This document shows, one piece after another, positions 7,937 to 15,386 of a stretch of DNA of 24,584 bases (position 1 is its first letter; each line of letters opens with the position of its first letter). The notes below the pieces were generated by a model that saw nothing but the letters and a program-made list of their open reading frames with translations, searched no databases and was not told where the DNA came from. This DNA is from an uncultured Collinsella sp. (lineage in GTDB: Bacteria > Actinomycetota > Coriobacteriia > Coriobacteriales > Coriobacteriaceae): assembly GCA_900550965.1 (NCBI GenBank), contig URUC01000025.1, positions 1-24,584 on the forward strand. The letters are read 5' to 3'. The position numbers and the translations under genes were made by a program.

Positions 7937-8935
7937 ATGTCCGATTATCAGGGAAAACGATTCAAGGCTTCTCAGATTCCCGATCCGTCGAAGCCGGGTG
8001 CTGCCCATGCGGCACAGCAGGGTCGGACATCCTCTCCTCAGCAGCCGCGCGCGCCGCGTTCCGTAACGCCGACGTCCCATCGCCGTCAGGATACGCCTGC
8101 TGCTTATCGCCCTTCGTCATACAGTACGGCCAAGAAGTCACCTCGCTCTTCGGCGCATACCGCGCCATCGAGCTATACCGAGCCGCTGCGCAAAAAGCGC
8201 CGCTCCGTCATTCCCATTCTGCTCATCATCATTGGCATTGGCCTGATCGTTGCTGCGGCCGCCATCTTTATTAATGCCCAGATTGGCTACAAGCAGGCGA
8301 GCGAGTCGTATCAAAAAATCGAAAAGCAATATGTGAGCGACAAGGACGCCAGCGGCGTGCCGATTATCGACTTCAACGCGCTCGCCCAGACAAATCCCGA
8401 GGTTGTGGGTTGGATTTACGCGCCCGGCACCAACATCAACTACCCCGTGGTGCAGACCAACAACAACTCCAAGTACCTCAACACGCTGTTCGACGGTACG
8501 GCCAATGCCTCGGGAGCCATCTTCTTGGATAGCGACGACACCGCGCCGGGCATGGTGGATCAGCAGACCACGATTTACGGCCATCACATGAACGACGGTT
8601 CGATGTTCAACGTGATTTCGCGTACGACCGATCAGGCGACGTTCGACAGCATGGAATACGTGTACTACATCACGTGCGATGCGACGTATAAGTTGCGCCC
8701 GCTGGCGACCAAGGTGGTCGAGGACACGTATGCCAAGGCGCGCACGCCCAACTTTGAGGGCGATGACGGACTGAAGAATTACCTGTCCGAGATGCTCGAC
8801 GGTGCCTCTGCCGTGGCGAGCGATGCCACCGACCGTGCCGCTTCGGCAACCAAGGTCGTAACGCTTGTGACCTGTCGCTCGCTGTCGCTGAGCAACACAC
8901 GCGCCGTCATGGTGCTCACGCCGGTCGAGGAATAA
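7937..8935 (+). CDS. srtB: class B sortase (cysteine transpeptidase)
   Basis: Sortases cleave sorting signals and join secreted proteins to the cell envelope. ATG 7937 follows AAGGAG (7927-7932) and gives 332 residues. An open frame continues upstream into purE but lacks a better start. Residues 1-85 are Pro/Ser/Arg/Lys-rich and probably cytoplasmic. A single membrane anchor spans about 90-113, and the catalytic domain (about 135-330) faces outward. The triad is visible as His216 (IYGHHM), Cys313 (LVTCRS) and Arg322 (SNTRAV). The spacing and the long insertion before the Cys motif fit class B rather than class A. The nearest candidate substrate is the IPNTG protein encoded upstream; that pairing is inferred from proximity only. 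Class B sortases usually recognise NPxTx signals, so the match is not obvious. Confidence 0.9.
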   Translation: MSDYQGKRFKASQIPDPSKPGAAHAAQQGRTSSPQQPRAPRSVTPTSHRRQDTPAAYRPSSYSTAKKSPRSSAHTAPSSYTEPLRKKRRSVIPILLIIIGIGLIVAAAAIFINAQIGYKQASESYQKIEKQYVSDKDASGVPIIDFNALAQTNPEVVGWIYAPGTNINYPVVQTNNNSKYLNTLFDGTANASGAIFLDSDDTAPGMVDQQTTIYGHHMNDGSMFNVISRTTDQATFDSMEYVYYITCDATYKLRPLATKVVEDTYAKARTPNFEGDDGLKNYLSEMLDGASAVASDATDRAASATKVVTLVTCRSLSLSNTRAVMVLTPVEE

Positions 8936-8990
8936 AGTGTCCGGGAGCCCCGTCCCAAAAAGACTGCCCTGGAAATCAAAAGGAGAAATG

Positions 8991-9407
8991 ATGTTTGAGA
9001 ATGGCAAATCGATGCCTTCGGTTGATGCTTGGCTGCGCGAAGCCAAGGCCGATGTTTCGGCGGCTGATTGTGGGATGTACCTGACACACAACGGCGTGGT
9101 GCGCGCGACGCCCAAGGCCGAGGTGCGTGGGGTCGAGACCGATGGTGTGGCGCCTGGACATAAGGTGGGCGGCATGGCGTTTGGCTTCGATGCCGAAAAG
9201 GTGCAGGCCGCTATCGAGGCAACGCACGCGATGCCGGGTATCGGTTACGTGCGCGTGTGGTTGGCGAGTGGCGAGCTCGCCGTGGGCGACGACATCATGC
9301 TCGTGCTCATTGGCGGGGACATTCGCCCGCATGTGGTCGATGCGCTGCAGGCGCTCGTCGGTACCATCAAAAATGAGTGTGTGAGCGAGGTCGAGCGCGA
9401 GGCGTAG
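8991..9407 (+). CDS. MoaE-like protein, probably degenerate or repurposed
   Basis: The 138-residue product resembles the molybdopterin synthase large subunit. NGVVRATPK near the N-terminus corresponds to the FxGxVR region of MoaE. VRVWLASGELAVGDDIMLVLIGG corresponds to the strand carrying HRxGxLxVGD, and IKNE near the C-terminus to the first active-site Lys region. However, the HR of the HRxG motif, the second HR motif and the WKxE lysine are missing (EVERE instead). Normal molybdopterin synthase activity is therefore doubtful. Of two adjacent ATG codons (8988 and 8991), the second is better spaced from AAAAGGAG (8978-8985). No other molybdenum cofactor gene is in the window. It follows the sortase gene after 55 bases and may share its transcript. 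Confidence 0.6.
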   Translation: MFENGKSMPSVDAWLREAKADVSAADCGMYLTHNGVVRATPKAEVRGVETDGVAPGHKVGGMAFGFDAEKVQAAIEATHAMPGIGYVRVWLASGELAVGDDIMLVLIGGDIRPHVVDALQALVGTIKNECVSEVEREA

Positions 9408-9437
9408 AGGCTTGCGTCGATAGAAGGCTCGTTTATA

Positions 9438-9476
9438 AAAATGCCCGCCGGTACGTGTGATACCGGCGGGCATTTT
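9438..9476. terminator. bidirectional Rho-independent terminator
   Basis: A perfect 16-bp stem (9438-9453 with 9461-9476) with a 7-nt loop has A residues on its left side and T residues on its right. It can therefore terminate transcription from both directions. It lies between the convergent MoaE-like and CmpB-type genes. Confidence 0.92.
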
Positions 9477-9497
9477 GTGTTTTGGGCGCGGTGGGCG

Positions 9498-10727
9498 CTA
9501 CACGCGCGTCGCATCCTTGGGACTCATGGTCATGCTCTGGAAGCGGTTCTCCATGTAGTCGTTATCGAAATACTTGCCGTAGAACTGCGCGACGGGAATA
9601 TCCGGCTCCGTGCCGTTGACGCGCTGGTACCAGTAGTCGAGCGACTGCAGCGTCATGACGCCGTCGACCAGCATAATGACGGTAAAGATGACGGTAGCCG
9701 AGTAGCGACTCTTCCACGGAATCATGTTGATGAGCTTGAGCAGCCTCGGCAACAGCAGCTTGATCCAGATAAGGCCACCCAGGCCCCACAGGCAGGCAAA
9801 GCCCGTGCAGGTGCGTCCGCCCGTAAGGACGGCGAGTGGGTCGGGCATGCCGAACAGCTTCATGTGCGAGTAGCTCCACGAGACCACGCCAAATGAGGTC
9901 TGCATAAACCAGCCCACGAACACCTCAAAGCTCGCGCCGAGCACAGCGCTTACCAGGAAAATGATGATGGGGTTCTTTTTATAGAAGCGGTTGAGCACCA
10001 TGGTCATGAGTACGGCGCCAAAGCCATAGATGGGGCTGAAGGGACCAAACAGCATGCCGGCGCGGTTCTGGTAGACGCCCGGGTCGTCGACTGTCATATG
10101 CCAGATGTCCTCGGCGATCAGGCCGAGCACGCAGCAGACGAAGAATACCCAGAACAGGTTGAAGTAGTTGAGCTTGATGTAGCCCTCGCCGGTTTCATCG
10201 CGGCCGAGCATGCCCTCCGCCGCGGCGTCACGGTCGAGCATCTCCTGCAGGCGGCGCCGCAGTTCGCGCTCCTGGCGCAGCGTGGGGTCGACGGTTGCCG
10301 AAAGTGCAACGAGGATGCCGAGCTGGATCGCGGGACGCAGCAGGAAGGGCCCGATGCCCTGGAGCATCACGTCGACCAAAAGCTCGACGACGGTGAATGC
10401 AATAAGGATGTAGGACAGGCGGGCGGCGTTGCGGCGCTGGTTTTTGATAAGGTCCAGGCCAAAGATGATCAGGATGACGGCACTTGCCGCAGAGAGCATG
10501 ATGCCGGCGACGATGAGTCCAACCGAGACCAGCATATTGTCGCCGAGCTTTTCGGCGGCGTTGCCGTTGATGAGCGCGGTGATGACCTGCCACATAAAGG
10601 CGCCGACCGACGGGAGTGTGCCCACGCCGGATAGGATGCACAGGACGGCGTACACCTTAATGATGAGGGGAATCTTCTTGACCTCCGTGGCGCTGGGGAC
10701 GCTGGGGTCGAGTTCGTTTCGATCCAT
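9498..10727 (-). CDS. multi-spanning membrane protein with C-terminal CmpB-type (putative ABC transporter type IV) domain
   Basis: This 409-residue integral membrane protein has no established reaction that I can name. The N-terminal part (about 18-155) contains several hydrophobic spans, followed by a charged amphipathic stretch (about 150-180, RQERELRRRLQEM). The C-terminal part (about 183-345) resembles the CmpB / putative ABC-transporter type IV family, with FWVFFVCCVLGLIAEDIWH and NRAGMLFGPFSPIYGFG as the characteristic segments. No ATP-binding partner is encoded next to it, so a transport role is unproven. The start at 10727 is preceded by AGAAAGG with a 6-base spacer. It is transcribed leftward, divergent from purF, and ends at the shared bidirectional terminator. 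Confidence 0.75.
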   Translation of the reverse strand: MDRNELDPSVPSATEVKKIPLIIKVYAVLCILSGVGTLPSVGAFMWQVITALINGNAAEKLGDNMLVSVGLIVAGIMLSAASAVILIIFGLDLIKNQRRNAARLSYILIAFTVVELLVDVMLQGIGPFLLRPAIQLGILVALSATVDPTLRQERELRRRLQEMLDRDAAAEGMLGRDETGEGYIKLNYFNLFWVFFVCCVLGLIAEDIWHMTVDDPGVYQNRAGMLFGPFSPIYGFGAVLMTMVLNRFYKKNPIIIFLVSAVLGASFEVFVGWFMQTSFGVVSWSYSHMKLFGMPDPLAVLTGGRTCTGFACLWGLGGLIWIKLLLPRLLKLINMIPWKSRYSATVIFTVIMLVDGVMTLQSLDYWYQRVNGTEPDIPVAQFYGKYFDNDYMENRFQSMTMSPKDATRV

Positions 10728-10965
10728 ACAGAACCTTTCTCGCTTTGTCCTAGGCTACAAGGATACGCCGCCGACCTGCCAAAAGACAGGACGAACGTCC
10801 CAATTGCAACTTTGTAATCCCCAACGGTGGACGCGGCGGCCATCTGGGGGCGCGGGCGCTTGCACTGGACAGACCGATAAAATGTTTGGCCACAAAACGG
10901 ATTATTAGCTCGGTGGGCTTTTAAAAAGCGCTGCTCATGCGCTGGGGAGCGCGTCGTGCCGTGCG

Positions 10966-10971
10966 TATAAT
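10966..10971 (+). promoter_or_regulatory. candidate -10 element of purF
   Basis: A perfect TATAAT lies 41 bases before the purF start, giving a predicted leader of about 35 nt. The hexamer 17 bases upstream (TGGGGA) is a poor -35 match. The leader is too short for a purine riboswitch and none is visible. Confidence 0.5.
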
Positions 10972-11012
10972 AAGGCGGGTAACGCCAAAATACGAGGCTC
11001 TGAGGGGATGCC

Positions 11013-12683
11013 ATGTCTCAAGAAACCATCCGCGCGGCCGAGCGTGCCGCGGGACAGGTGAACGCCATGTCGACGTATGATCCGGACTCCGACCAGCTGC
11101 ATGAGGAATGCGGCGTTTTTGGTGTTTGGGCGCCCGATCGCGACGTGGCTCGACTGACGTACTTTGGCCTGCGTGCACTGCAGCACCGTGGCCAAGAATC
11201 GGCGGGAATCGCCGTGGGTGACGGCGGTACGGTTATGGTCCGCAAGGATCTGGGCCTGCTCGACCGCGTGTTCTCCAACGCCGACCTGTCGACGCTCTCC
11301 GGTCAGCTGGCCGTGGGTCATGTGCGCTACGGCACCGCCGGCGCCAAGAGCTGGGAAGCCTCTCAGCCACACCTCTCTACCATCAATAGCGTCATTATCG
11401 CGCTCGCGCACAACGGCACCCTCGTCAACACCGACGAGCTGCGCCGCCAGCTGATCGAGCTGGGCGTGCCGTTCCTCTCCAATTCGGATTCCGAGGTCGC
11501 GACCAAGCTCATCGGCTACTTTACTCAGCGTACGGGCCACCTGCGCGAGGGCATTCGCAAGACCATGGAGCTCGTGCGCGGCGGTTATGCCATGACGCTC
11601 ATCAACGAGCAGGCGCTCTACGCCTTCCGCGATCCGCACGGCATTCGCCCGCTCGTGTTGGGCAAGCTGGTGGACGAGGGCCTGGACCAGGCCGATGCCG
11701 CATCCGTTTCGCAGCTGCCGTCGCAGGACGGCGCCGCGACGGTTGACTCCGCCGTCCGTGTCACGCGCGCCGGCGGCTGGGTCGTCGCCTCCGAGACTTG
11801 TGCGCTCGACATTGTGGGTGCCGAGTACGTCCGCGACGTCCGTCCCGGCGAGATTTTGCGCATCAGCGCCGAGGGCCTTGTGTCCGAGCAGGGCGTGCCT
11901 GCCGCCGAGGAGCCTGCTAACTGCATCTTTGAGCAGGTCTACTTCGCTCGCCCCGATTCCATCATGAACGGCAAGAGCGTCTACGCTTGCCGTTATGACA
12001 TGGGTCGTCAGCTGGCACATGAGGAGCCCGTCGAGGCCGACCTGGTCATCGGCGTGCCCGACTCCGGCCTGCCGCCCGCGGAGGGCTATTCGCACGAGAG
12101 CGGTATTCCCTTTGGCGAGGGCCTTATCAAGAACCGCTACGTGGGCCGCACGTTTATCGAGCCTACGCAGGAGTTGCGCGCCATGGGCGTGCGTATGAAA
12201 CTCAACCCGCTGCGCGACAACATCGAGGGCAAGCGCCTGGTCGTCATCGATGACTCCATTGTGCGCGGCACCACCATGGTGCAGCTCGTCAAGATGCTGC
12301 GCAACGCCGGCGCCAAGGAGATTCACATTCGCATCAACTCGCCCGAGGTCATCTGGCCGTGCTTCTACGGTATCGATACCGACGTGCAGTCGCAGCTCAT
12401 CAGCGCCAACAAGACGGTCGATGAGATCTGCGAGTATATCGGCGCCGATTCGCTGGCCTTCCTTTCGGTCGAGGGCCTGCTGAAGGTTATGCCCAAGGGC
12501 GGTTACTGCGATGCGTGCTTTACCGGACGCTACCCCGTGGCGATTCCCGAGAGCTTTGGCCGCGACAAGTTCATGGAGGGCTTTAAGCCCCGCAACCTGG
12601 ACAAGCCGCTTCACTTTGACGACGACGCCGTGGTCGAGAAATACGACGACCGCAGCTGGGAAGAGGAACACGGCGAGGCCTAA
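11013..12683 (+). CDS. purF: amidophosphoribosyltransferase, Fe-S (Bacillus) type
   Basis: PurF makes 5-phosphoribosylamine from PRPP and glutamine, the first committed step of purine synthesis. The 556-residue product starts at ATG 11013 behind GAGGGG. A leader of about 32 residues precedes Cys33 (EECGVFGVW), the N-terminal nucleophile expected to be exposed by propeptide removal. The glutaminase half contains RALQHRGQESAG and HVRYGT. The PRPP-binding loop VVIDDSIVRGTT is at 410-421. Four Cys positions fit the [4Fe-4S] ligands of the oxygen-sensitive Bacillus-type enzyme: the NCIFEQVYF segment, the VIWPCFYG segment and the GYCDACF pair. ATG 11067 would give a shorter leader and cannot be excluded. 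The TAA stop is part of a palindromic repeat. purM follows after 156 bases. Confidence 0.96.
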   Translation: MSQETIRAAERAAGQVNAMSTYDPDSDQLHEECGVFGVWAPDRDVARLTYFGLRALQHRGQESAGIAVGDGGTVMVRKDLGLLDRVFSNADLSTLSGQLAVGHVRYGTAGAKSWEASQPHLSTINSVIIALAHNGTLVNTDELRRQLIELGVPFLSNSDSEVATKLIGYFTQRTGHLREGIRKTMELVRGGYAMTLINEQALYAFRDPHGIRPLVLGKLVDEGLDQADAASVSQLPSQDGAATVDSAVRVTRAGGWVVASETCALDIVGAEYVRDVRPGEILRISAEGLVSEQGVPAAEEPANCIFEQVYFARPDSIMNGKSVYACRYDMGRQLAHEEPVEADLVIGVPDSGLPPAEGYSHESGIPFGEGLIKNRYVGRTFIEPTQELRAMGVRMKLNPLRDNIEGKRLVVIDDSIVRGTTMVQLVKMLRNAGAKEIHIRINSPEVIWPCFYGIDTDVQSQLISANKTVDEICEYIGADSLAFLSVEGLLKVMPKGGYCDACFTGRYPVAIPESFGRDKFMEGFKPRNLDKPLHFDDDAVVEKYDDRSWEEEHGEA

Positions 12684-12723
12684 AACCTGCCATTTAGGGA
12701 CAGGTTTATTTTGGTAGGTTTTA
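12681..12723 (+). repeat. GGGACAG palindrome, copy A, overlapping the purF stop codon
   Basis: Arms AAAACCTGCCA (12682-12692) and TGGTAGGTTTT (12712-12722) pair with one G-T wobble. Between them is a 19-nt centre whose middle 17 nt read TTAGGGACAGGTTTATT. An alternative 7-bp hairpin, AAACCTG with CAGGTTT, is possible inside the element. Its first three bases are the TAA stop of purF. The reverse strand of copy C (23761-23803) is almost identical and stands in the same orientation to its own host gene. Confidence 0.85.
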
Positions 12724-12745
12724 CCTGCTGTTTTGTTGATATGAC

Positions 12746-12770
12746 GGCGCGCGCTGTTATGGCGCGCGCC
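12746..12770 (+). repeat. GC-rich hairpin between purF and purM
   Basis: A 9-bp stem GGCGCGCGC (12746-12754) pairs with 12762-12770 around a 7-nt loop. No T run follows, so it is more likely an mRNA processing or pausing structure than a terminator. Readthrough from purF into purM is expected. Confidence 0.45.
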
Positions 12771-12839
12771 GAAATGAACGCAACTATGAGCACCGTTTGG
12801 CGCCCGCGCGTCGGACGGTAATGGGAGAGGAAGGCTCAG

Positions 12840-13943
12840 ATGAGCGACAGCAAGCATGTGACGTACGAGGACGCCGGCGTCGATACCGCCGAGGGTGGTC
12901 GCGCCGTCGACGCTATTAAGCAGATGGTCAAGGACACCAACCGCCCCGAGGTTATCGGCGGCATCGGTGGCTTCGGCGGCCTGTTCTCGGCCGCCGCGCT
13001 TAAGGATATGGAAGACCCGATCCTGATCAGCGGCACCGACGGCGTGGGCACCAAGCTCGTGCTCGCCCAGATCATGGACCGTCACGAGACGGTGGGCCAG
13101 GACCTGGTCGCCATGTGCGTCAACGACATTTTGGCTTCGGGCGCCGAGCCGCTGTTCTTCCTGGATTACGTTGCCATCGGTCACATTGAGGCCGAGCACA
13201 TGGCAAAGATCATCAAGGGTGTGGCCGACGGCTGCAAGCTCGCGGGCTGCGCGCTCGTGGGCGGCGAGATGGCCGAGCACCCCGGCGTCATGGCTCCCGC
13301 CGACTACGACCTCGCCGGCTTTACCGTGGGCGTCGTCGACCGTCCCAAGATGCTTGACCCCGCGAACGTTCGCCCCGGCGATGTGATCCTGGGTCTGCCT
13401 TCCACCGGTGTGCACTCCAACGGCTACTCGCTCGTGCGCAAGGTCATCGGCGTTGACGGCATCAAGCCGGGCACGCCCGAGGCCGCCGCTAAGGCCGAGG
13501 AACTGAGCCGTCCGCTCGAGGAGCTCGACGGTGCTTCGCTGGCCGATGCTCTGCTGGCCCCTACGCGCATCTACGTCAGGCCGATTCTGGAGCTGCTGCG
13601 CGGCGGCGCCAACGTGCACGCCATCGCCCACATCACCGGCGGCGGCATCACCGAGAACCTCAACCGCGCGCTCGCCGACGATGTCGATGCCGTGGTCACC
13701 CGCAGCGGCGCCGAGATGGGCTGGGATGTTCCGCCCGTCATTACTTACGTGTCGCGTCAGGCCGAGCTCGCGCCCAACGAGGCATGCAAGACCTTCAACA
13801 TGGGCGTCGGCCTGTGCCTGATCGTTGCCCCCGAGGACGAGGCTGCCGTGACCGAGGCTCTGGTCGCGCTGGGCGAGAAGCCGTTCCGCGTGGGCGAGTG
13901 CGTCGAGGGTTCCGGTAAGGTCGTGTACTCCGATGAGCGCTAG
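12840..13943 (+). CDS. purM: phosphoribosylformylglycinamidine cyclo-ligase (AIR synthetase)
   Basis: PurM closes the imidazole ring, converting FGAM to AIR with ATP. The 367-residue product is slightly longer than the E. coli enzyme (about 345). Signature segments include YEDAGVD near residue 9, the Gly-rich IGGIGGFGGLF, and GTDGVGTK (65-72), followed by MCVNDILASGAEPLFFLDY. LPSTGVHSNGYSLVRK and HITGGGITENL are also family-typical. ATG 12840 follows GAGAGGAAGG. Its last 11 bases overlap the start of purN, which implies translational coupling. It belongs to the purF-purM-purN cluster. Confidence 0.96.
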   Translation: MSDSKHVTYEDAGVDTAEGGRAVDAIKQMVKDTNRPEVIGGIGGFGGLFSAAALKDMEDPILISGTDGVGTKLVLAQIMDRHETVGQDLVAMCVNDILASGAEPLFFLDYVAIGHIEAEHMAKIIKGVADGCKLAGCALVGGEMAEHPGVMAPADYDLAGFTVGVVDRPKMLDPANVRPGDVILGLPSTGVHSNGYSLVRKVIGVDGIKPGTPEAAAKAEELSRPLEELDGASLADALLAPTRIYVRPILELLRGGANVHAIAHITGGGITENLNRALADDVDAVVTRSGAEMGWDVPPVITYVSRQAELAPNEACKTFNMGVGLCLIVAPEDEAAVTEALVALGEKPFRVGECVEGSGKVVYSDER

Positions 13944-14634
13944 CGAGCAGATGGCTGCTGCCGAGGGCCTGGGCTTTGTGCCCTACACCCGTCCGACCGG
14001 CACCGATACGGCCGAGCCGCTTAAGATTGGCGTGCTTATCAGCGGCTCGGGTACCAACCTGCAGGCGCTGATCGACCTAATCGCCGCCGGCAAGCTCAGC
14101 GCCTCGATTGAGCTTGTGGTGTCGAGCCGTCCTTCGGCCAAGGGCCTGCAGCGCGCTGAGCGCGCGGGCATCCAGACGCTCACGCTGTCCAAGGATGTCT
14201 ACGCCGACCCTATTGCCGCCGACGAGATCATCGCGCACGAGCTTCTCGAGCGCGGCTGCGAGTATGTGGTCATGGCCGGCTACATGCGCATGGTGCACAC
14301 GCCGCTGCTGGCGGCGTTTCCCAACCGCGTGGTCAACTTGCATCCGGCGCTGCTGCCGAGCTTTACCGGTGCGCATGCGATTGACGATGCCTTTGCGCGC
14401 GGCGTCAAGGTAACTGGCGTGACCGTGCATTTTGCCAACGAGATCTACGACAACGGTCCCATCATCGCCCAGCGCACACTGGCTGTTGAGGAGGGCTGGG
14501 ATGTCGACACGCTCGAGGAGCACATCCACGCGATTGAGCACGTGCTGTATCCCGAGGTCGTGCAAATGCTCGCCGACGGCCGCGTCCACGTGCTGGAGAG
14601 CGGCAAGGTCGCAATTGATGCGCCCCGCGGCTAG
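13933..14634 (+). CDS. purN: phosphoribosylglycinamide formyltransferase (folate-dependent)
   Basis: PurN transfers a formyl group from 10-formyl-THF to GAR. The catalytic Asn-His-Asp set is seen as Asn135 and His137 (VNLHPALLPSF) and Asp173 (EIYDNGPI), with the 36-residue His-Asp spacing of the E. coli enzyme. ISGSGTNLQAL near residue 36 is the phosphate-binding loop. The 233-residue product carries about 30 extra N-terminal residues of low complexity compared with the usual ~210. The start at 13933 lies inside the end of purM and has only a weak ribosome binding site, so coupled translation is likely. A later start near the core would also be compatible. It is followed by a terminator. Confidence 0.94.
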   Translation: MSASEQMAAAEGLGFVPYTRPTGTDTAEPLKIGVLISGSGTNLQALIDLIAAGKLSASIELVVSSRPSAKGLQRAERAGIQTLTLSKDVYADPIAADEIIAHELLERGCEYVVMAGYMRMVHTPLLAAFPNRVVNLHPALLPSFTGAHAIDDAFARGVKVTGVTVHFANEIYDNGPIIAQRTLAVEEGWDVDTLEEHIHAIEHVLYPEVVQMLADGRVHVLESGKVAIDAPRG

Positions 14635-14666
14635 CGGCGCACAGTACAATTTAGCCGAGTAGTCAG

Positions 14667-14709
14667 GGTGGTCATTGGCGCCAAGGCGCGCGTGGCCACC
14701 TTTTGTTTT
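14667..14709 (+). terminator. Rho-independent terminator after purN
   Basis: GGTGGTCA (14667-14674) pairs with TGGCCACC (14693-14700) with one wobble. TTGGCGCCAA lies in the loop region, and the stem is followed by TTTTGTTTT. It ends the purFMN transcript. Confidence 0.75.
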
Positions 14710-14712
14710 GGG

Positions 14713-14768
14713 TAGTCACCCGCGACGTTCTTGAATGACTAGTCGTTTAAGAACGTCGCAGGTGACTA
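14713..14768. repeat. double palindrome, divergent member of the 17-nt-core family (copy H)
   Basis: A near-perfect inverted repeat of about 22 bp (14713-14735 with 14747-14768) can be read as two head-to-head units. Unit 1 has arms TAGTCA and TGACTA around a 17-nt core (14719-14735). Unit 2 has arms TAGTCG and TGACTA around another 17-nt core (14746-14762). The units share a central GACTAGTC palindrome. The cores carry GCGACGT where other copies carry GGGACAG. The element ends 18 bases before the PTS IIA start, so an operator or leader-RNA role for that gene is also possible. Confidence 0.7.
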
Positions 14769-14786
14769 GGTGAGAGAGGTGAGCGC

Positions 14787-15251
14787 ATGGCGGATAACGA
14801 AGCGCTGTTTACGCCTGAGCTGGTGTTTTTTGATTGGGAGTGTGCGACGCCGGGTGAGGTGTTTGCGCAGCTCGAGAGTGAGCTTGCTCCGCGCGGCTAC
14901 ATTGCCGACGGTTGGCTCGACGCCGTTCGCACGCGCGAGGATGCCTATCCCACGGGTCTTGCCATGCCGGCGGCAAACATTGCCATTCCGCATACCGATC
15001 CGGGGTTTGTGGCCAAGCCCTATATCGCGGTGGTGAAGCCCGCCGCGCCCGTGACATTTAACGCTATGGCTGGCATGGGCGCTCCGGTGCCGGCGCAGAT
15101 CGTCATCAATCTGGGCATCGCCGAGCCGGGCGGCCAGGTCGAGGCCCTGCAGGCGCTCATGAACATCTTTATGGACGCCGATGCCGCAGCCGACGTGCTC
15201 GGCCAGACCACGCCGCAGGGCATGGCCGACGCTATCCGCCGTCACTTCTAA
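14787..15251 (+). CDS. PTS system EIIA component, fructose/galactitol (type 2) family
   Basis: EIIA accepts a phosphoryl group from HPr on an active-site His and passes it to EIIB during sugar uptake. The 154-residue product is the normal size of a free type 2 EIIA domain. His69 in AIPHTD, followed by FVAKPYIAVVKP, is the typical phosphorylation site. LGIAEPGGQVEALQALMNIF matches the later conserved helix region. ATG 14787 follows a GAGAGG-containing site. No EIIB or EIIC gene is nearby, so the sugar cannot be named; it may serve a distant permease or act as a regulator. It lies between the copy H palindrome and the copy D repeat. Confidence 0.88.
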   Translation: MADNEALFTPELVFFDWECATPGEVFAQLESELAPRGYIADGWLDAVRTREDAYPTGLAMPAANIAIPHTDPGFVAKPYIAVVKPAAPVTFNAMAGMGAPVPAQIVINLGIAEPGGQVEALQALMNIFMDADAAADVLGQTTPQGMADAIRRHF

Positions 15252-15261
15252 GGTGCCGGCT

Positions 15262-15319
15262 GCCAGAGCTGTCCCCTTTGCACCAAAATGGTGCAGATTA
15301 ACCTGTCCCCAATGCACCA
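15262..15319. repeat. GGGACAG palindrome, copy D (one and a half units)
   Basis: A complete unit has arms TGGTGCA (15289-15295) and TGCACCA (15313-15319) around the 17-nt core GATTAACCTGTCCCCAA. The core carries GGGACAG on the minus strand. Immediately to the left a second TGCACCA (15279-15285) preceded by CTGTCCCC forms a half unit without a recognisable outer arm. The adjacent arms pair as TGCACCA-AAA-TGGTGCA. It follows the PTS IIA stop by about 10 bases. Confidence 0.8.
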
Positions 15320-15386
15320 AGCGTGCCGCGGGGGCTGCGTTGTGACACAATGGCGTTTGTTCGATTCGTTATGCGAAAGGCCAACT

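Noticed and set aside
10774..10790. ACCTGCCAAAAGACAGG, resembling the left half of repeat copies A and B
   Set aside because: It has no complementary right arm and lacks the GGGACAG heptamer. It may be a decayed half unit, but the match is too short to list as a copy.
10935..13631. 898-codon minus-strand open frame
   Set aside because: It lies antisense to purF and purM, both certain genes. Long antisense frames arise from the GC-rich third positions of the true genes, and the product has no recognisable domains.
14645..14650. TACAAT between purN and its terminator as a promoter
   Set aside because: A transcript starting there would end at the terminator about 50 bases on, and no -35 hexamer is present at the right distance. 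A short leader RNA is possible but unsupported.
15288..15386. N-terminal extension of the PrsA-like protein from ATG 15288
   Set aside because: The extension is translated from the copy D repeat, has no ribosome binding site, and the start at 15387 has a good one followed directly by the basic segment and membrane span.
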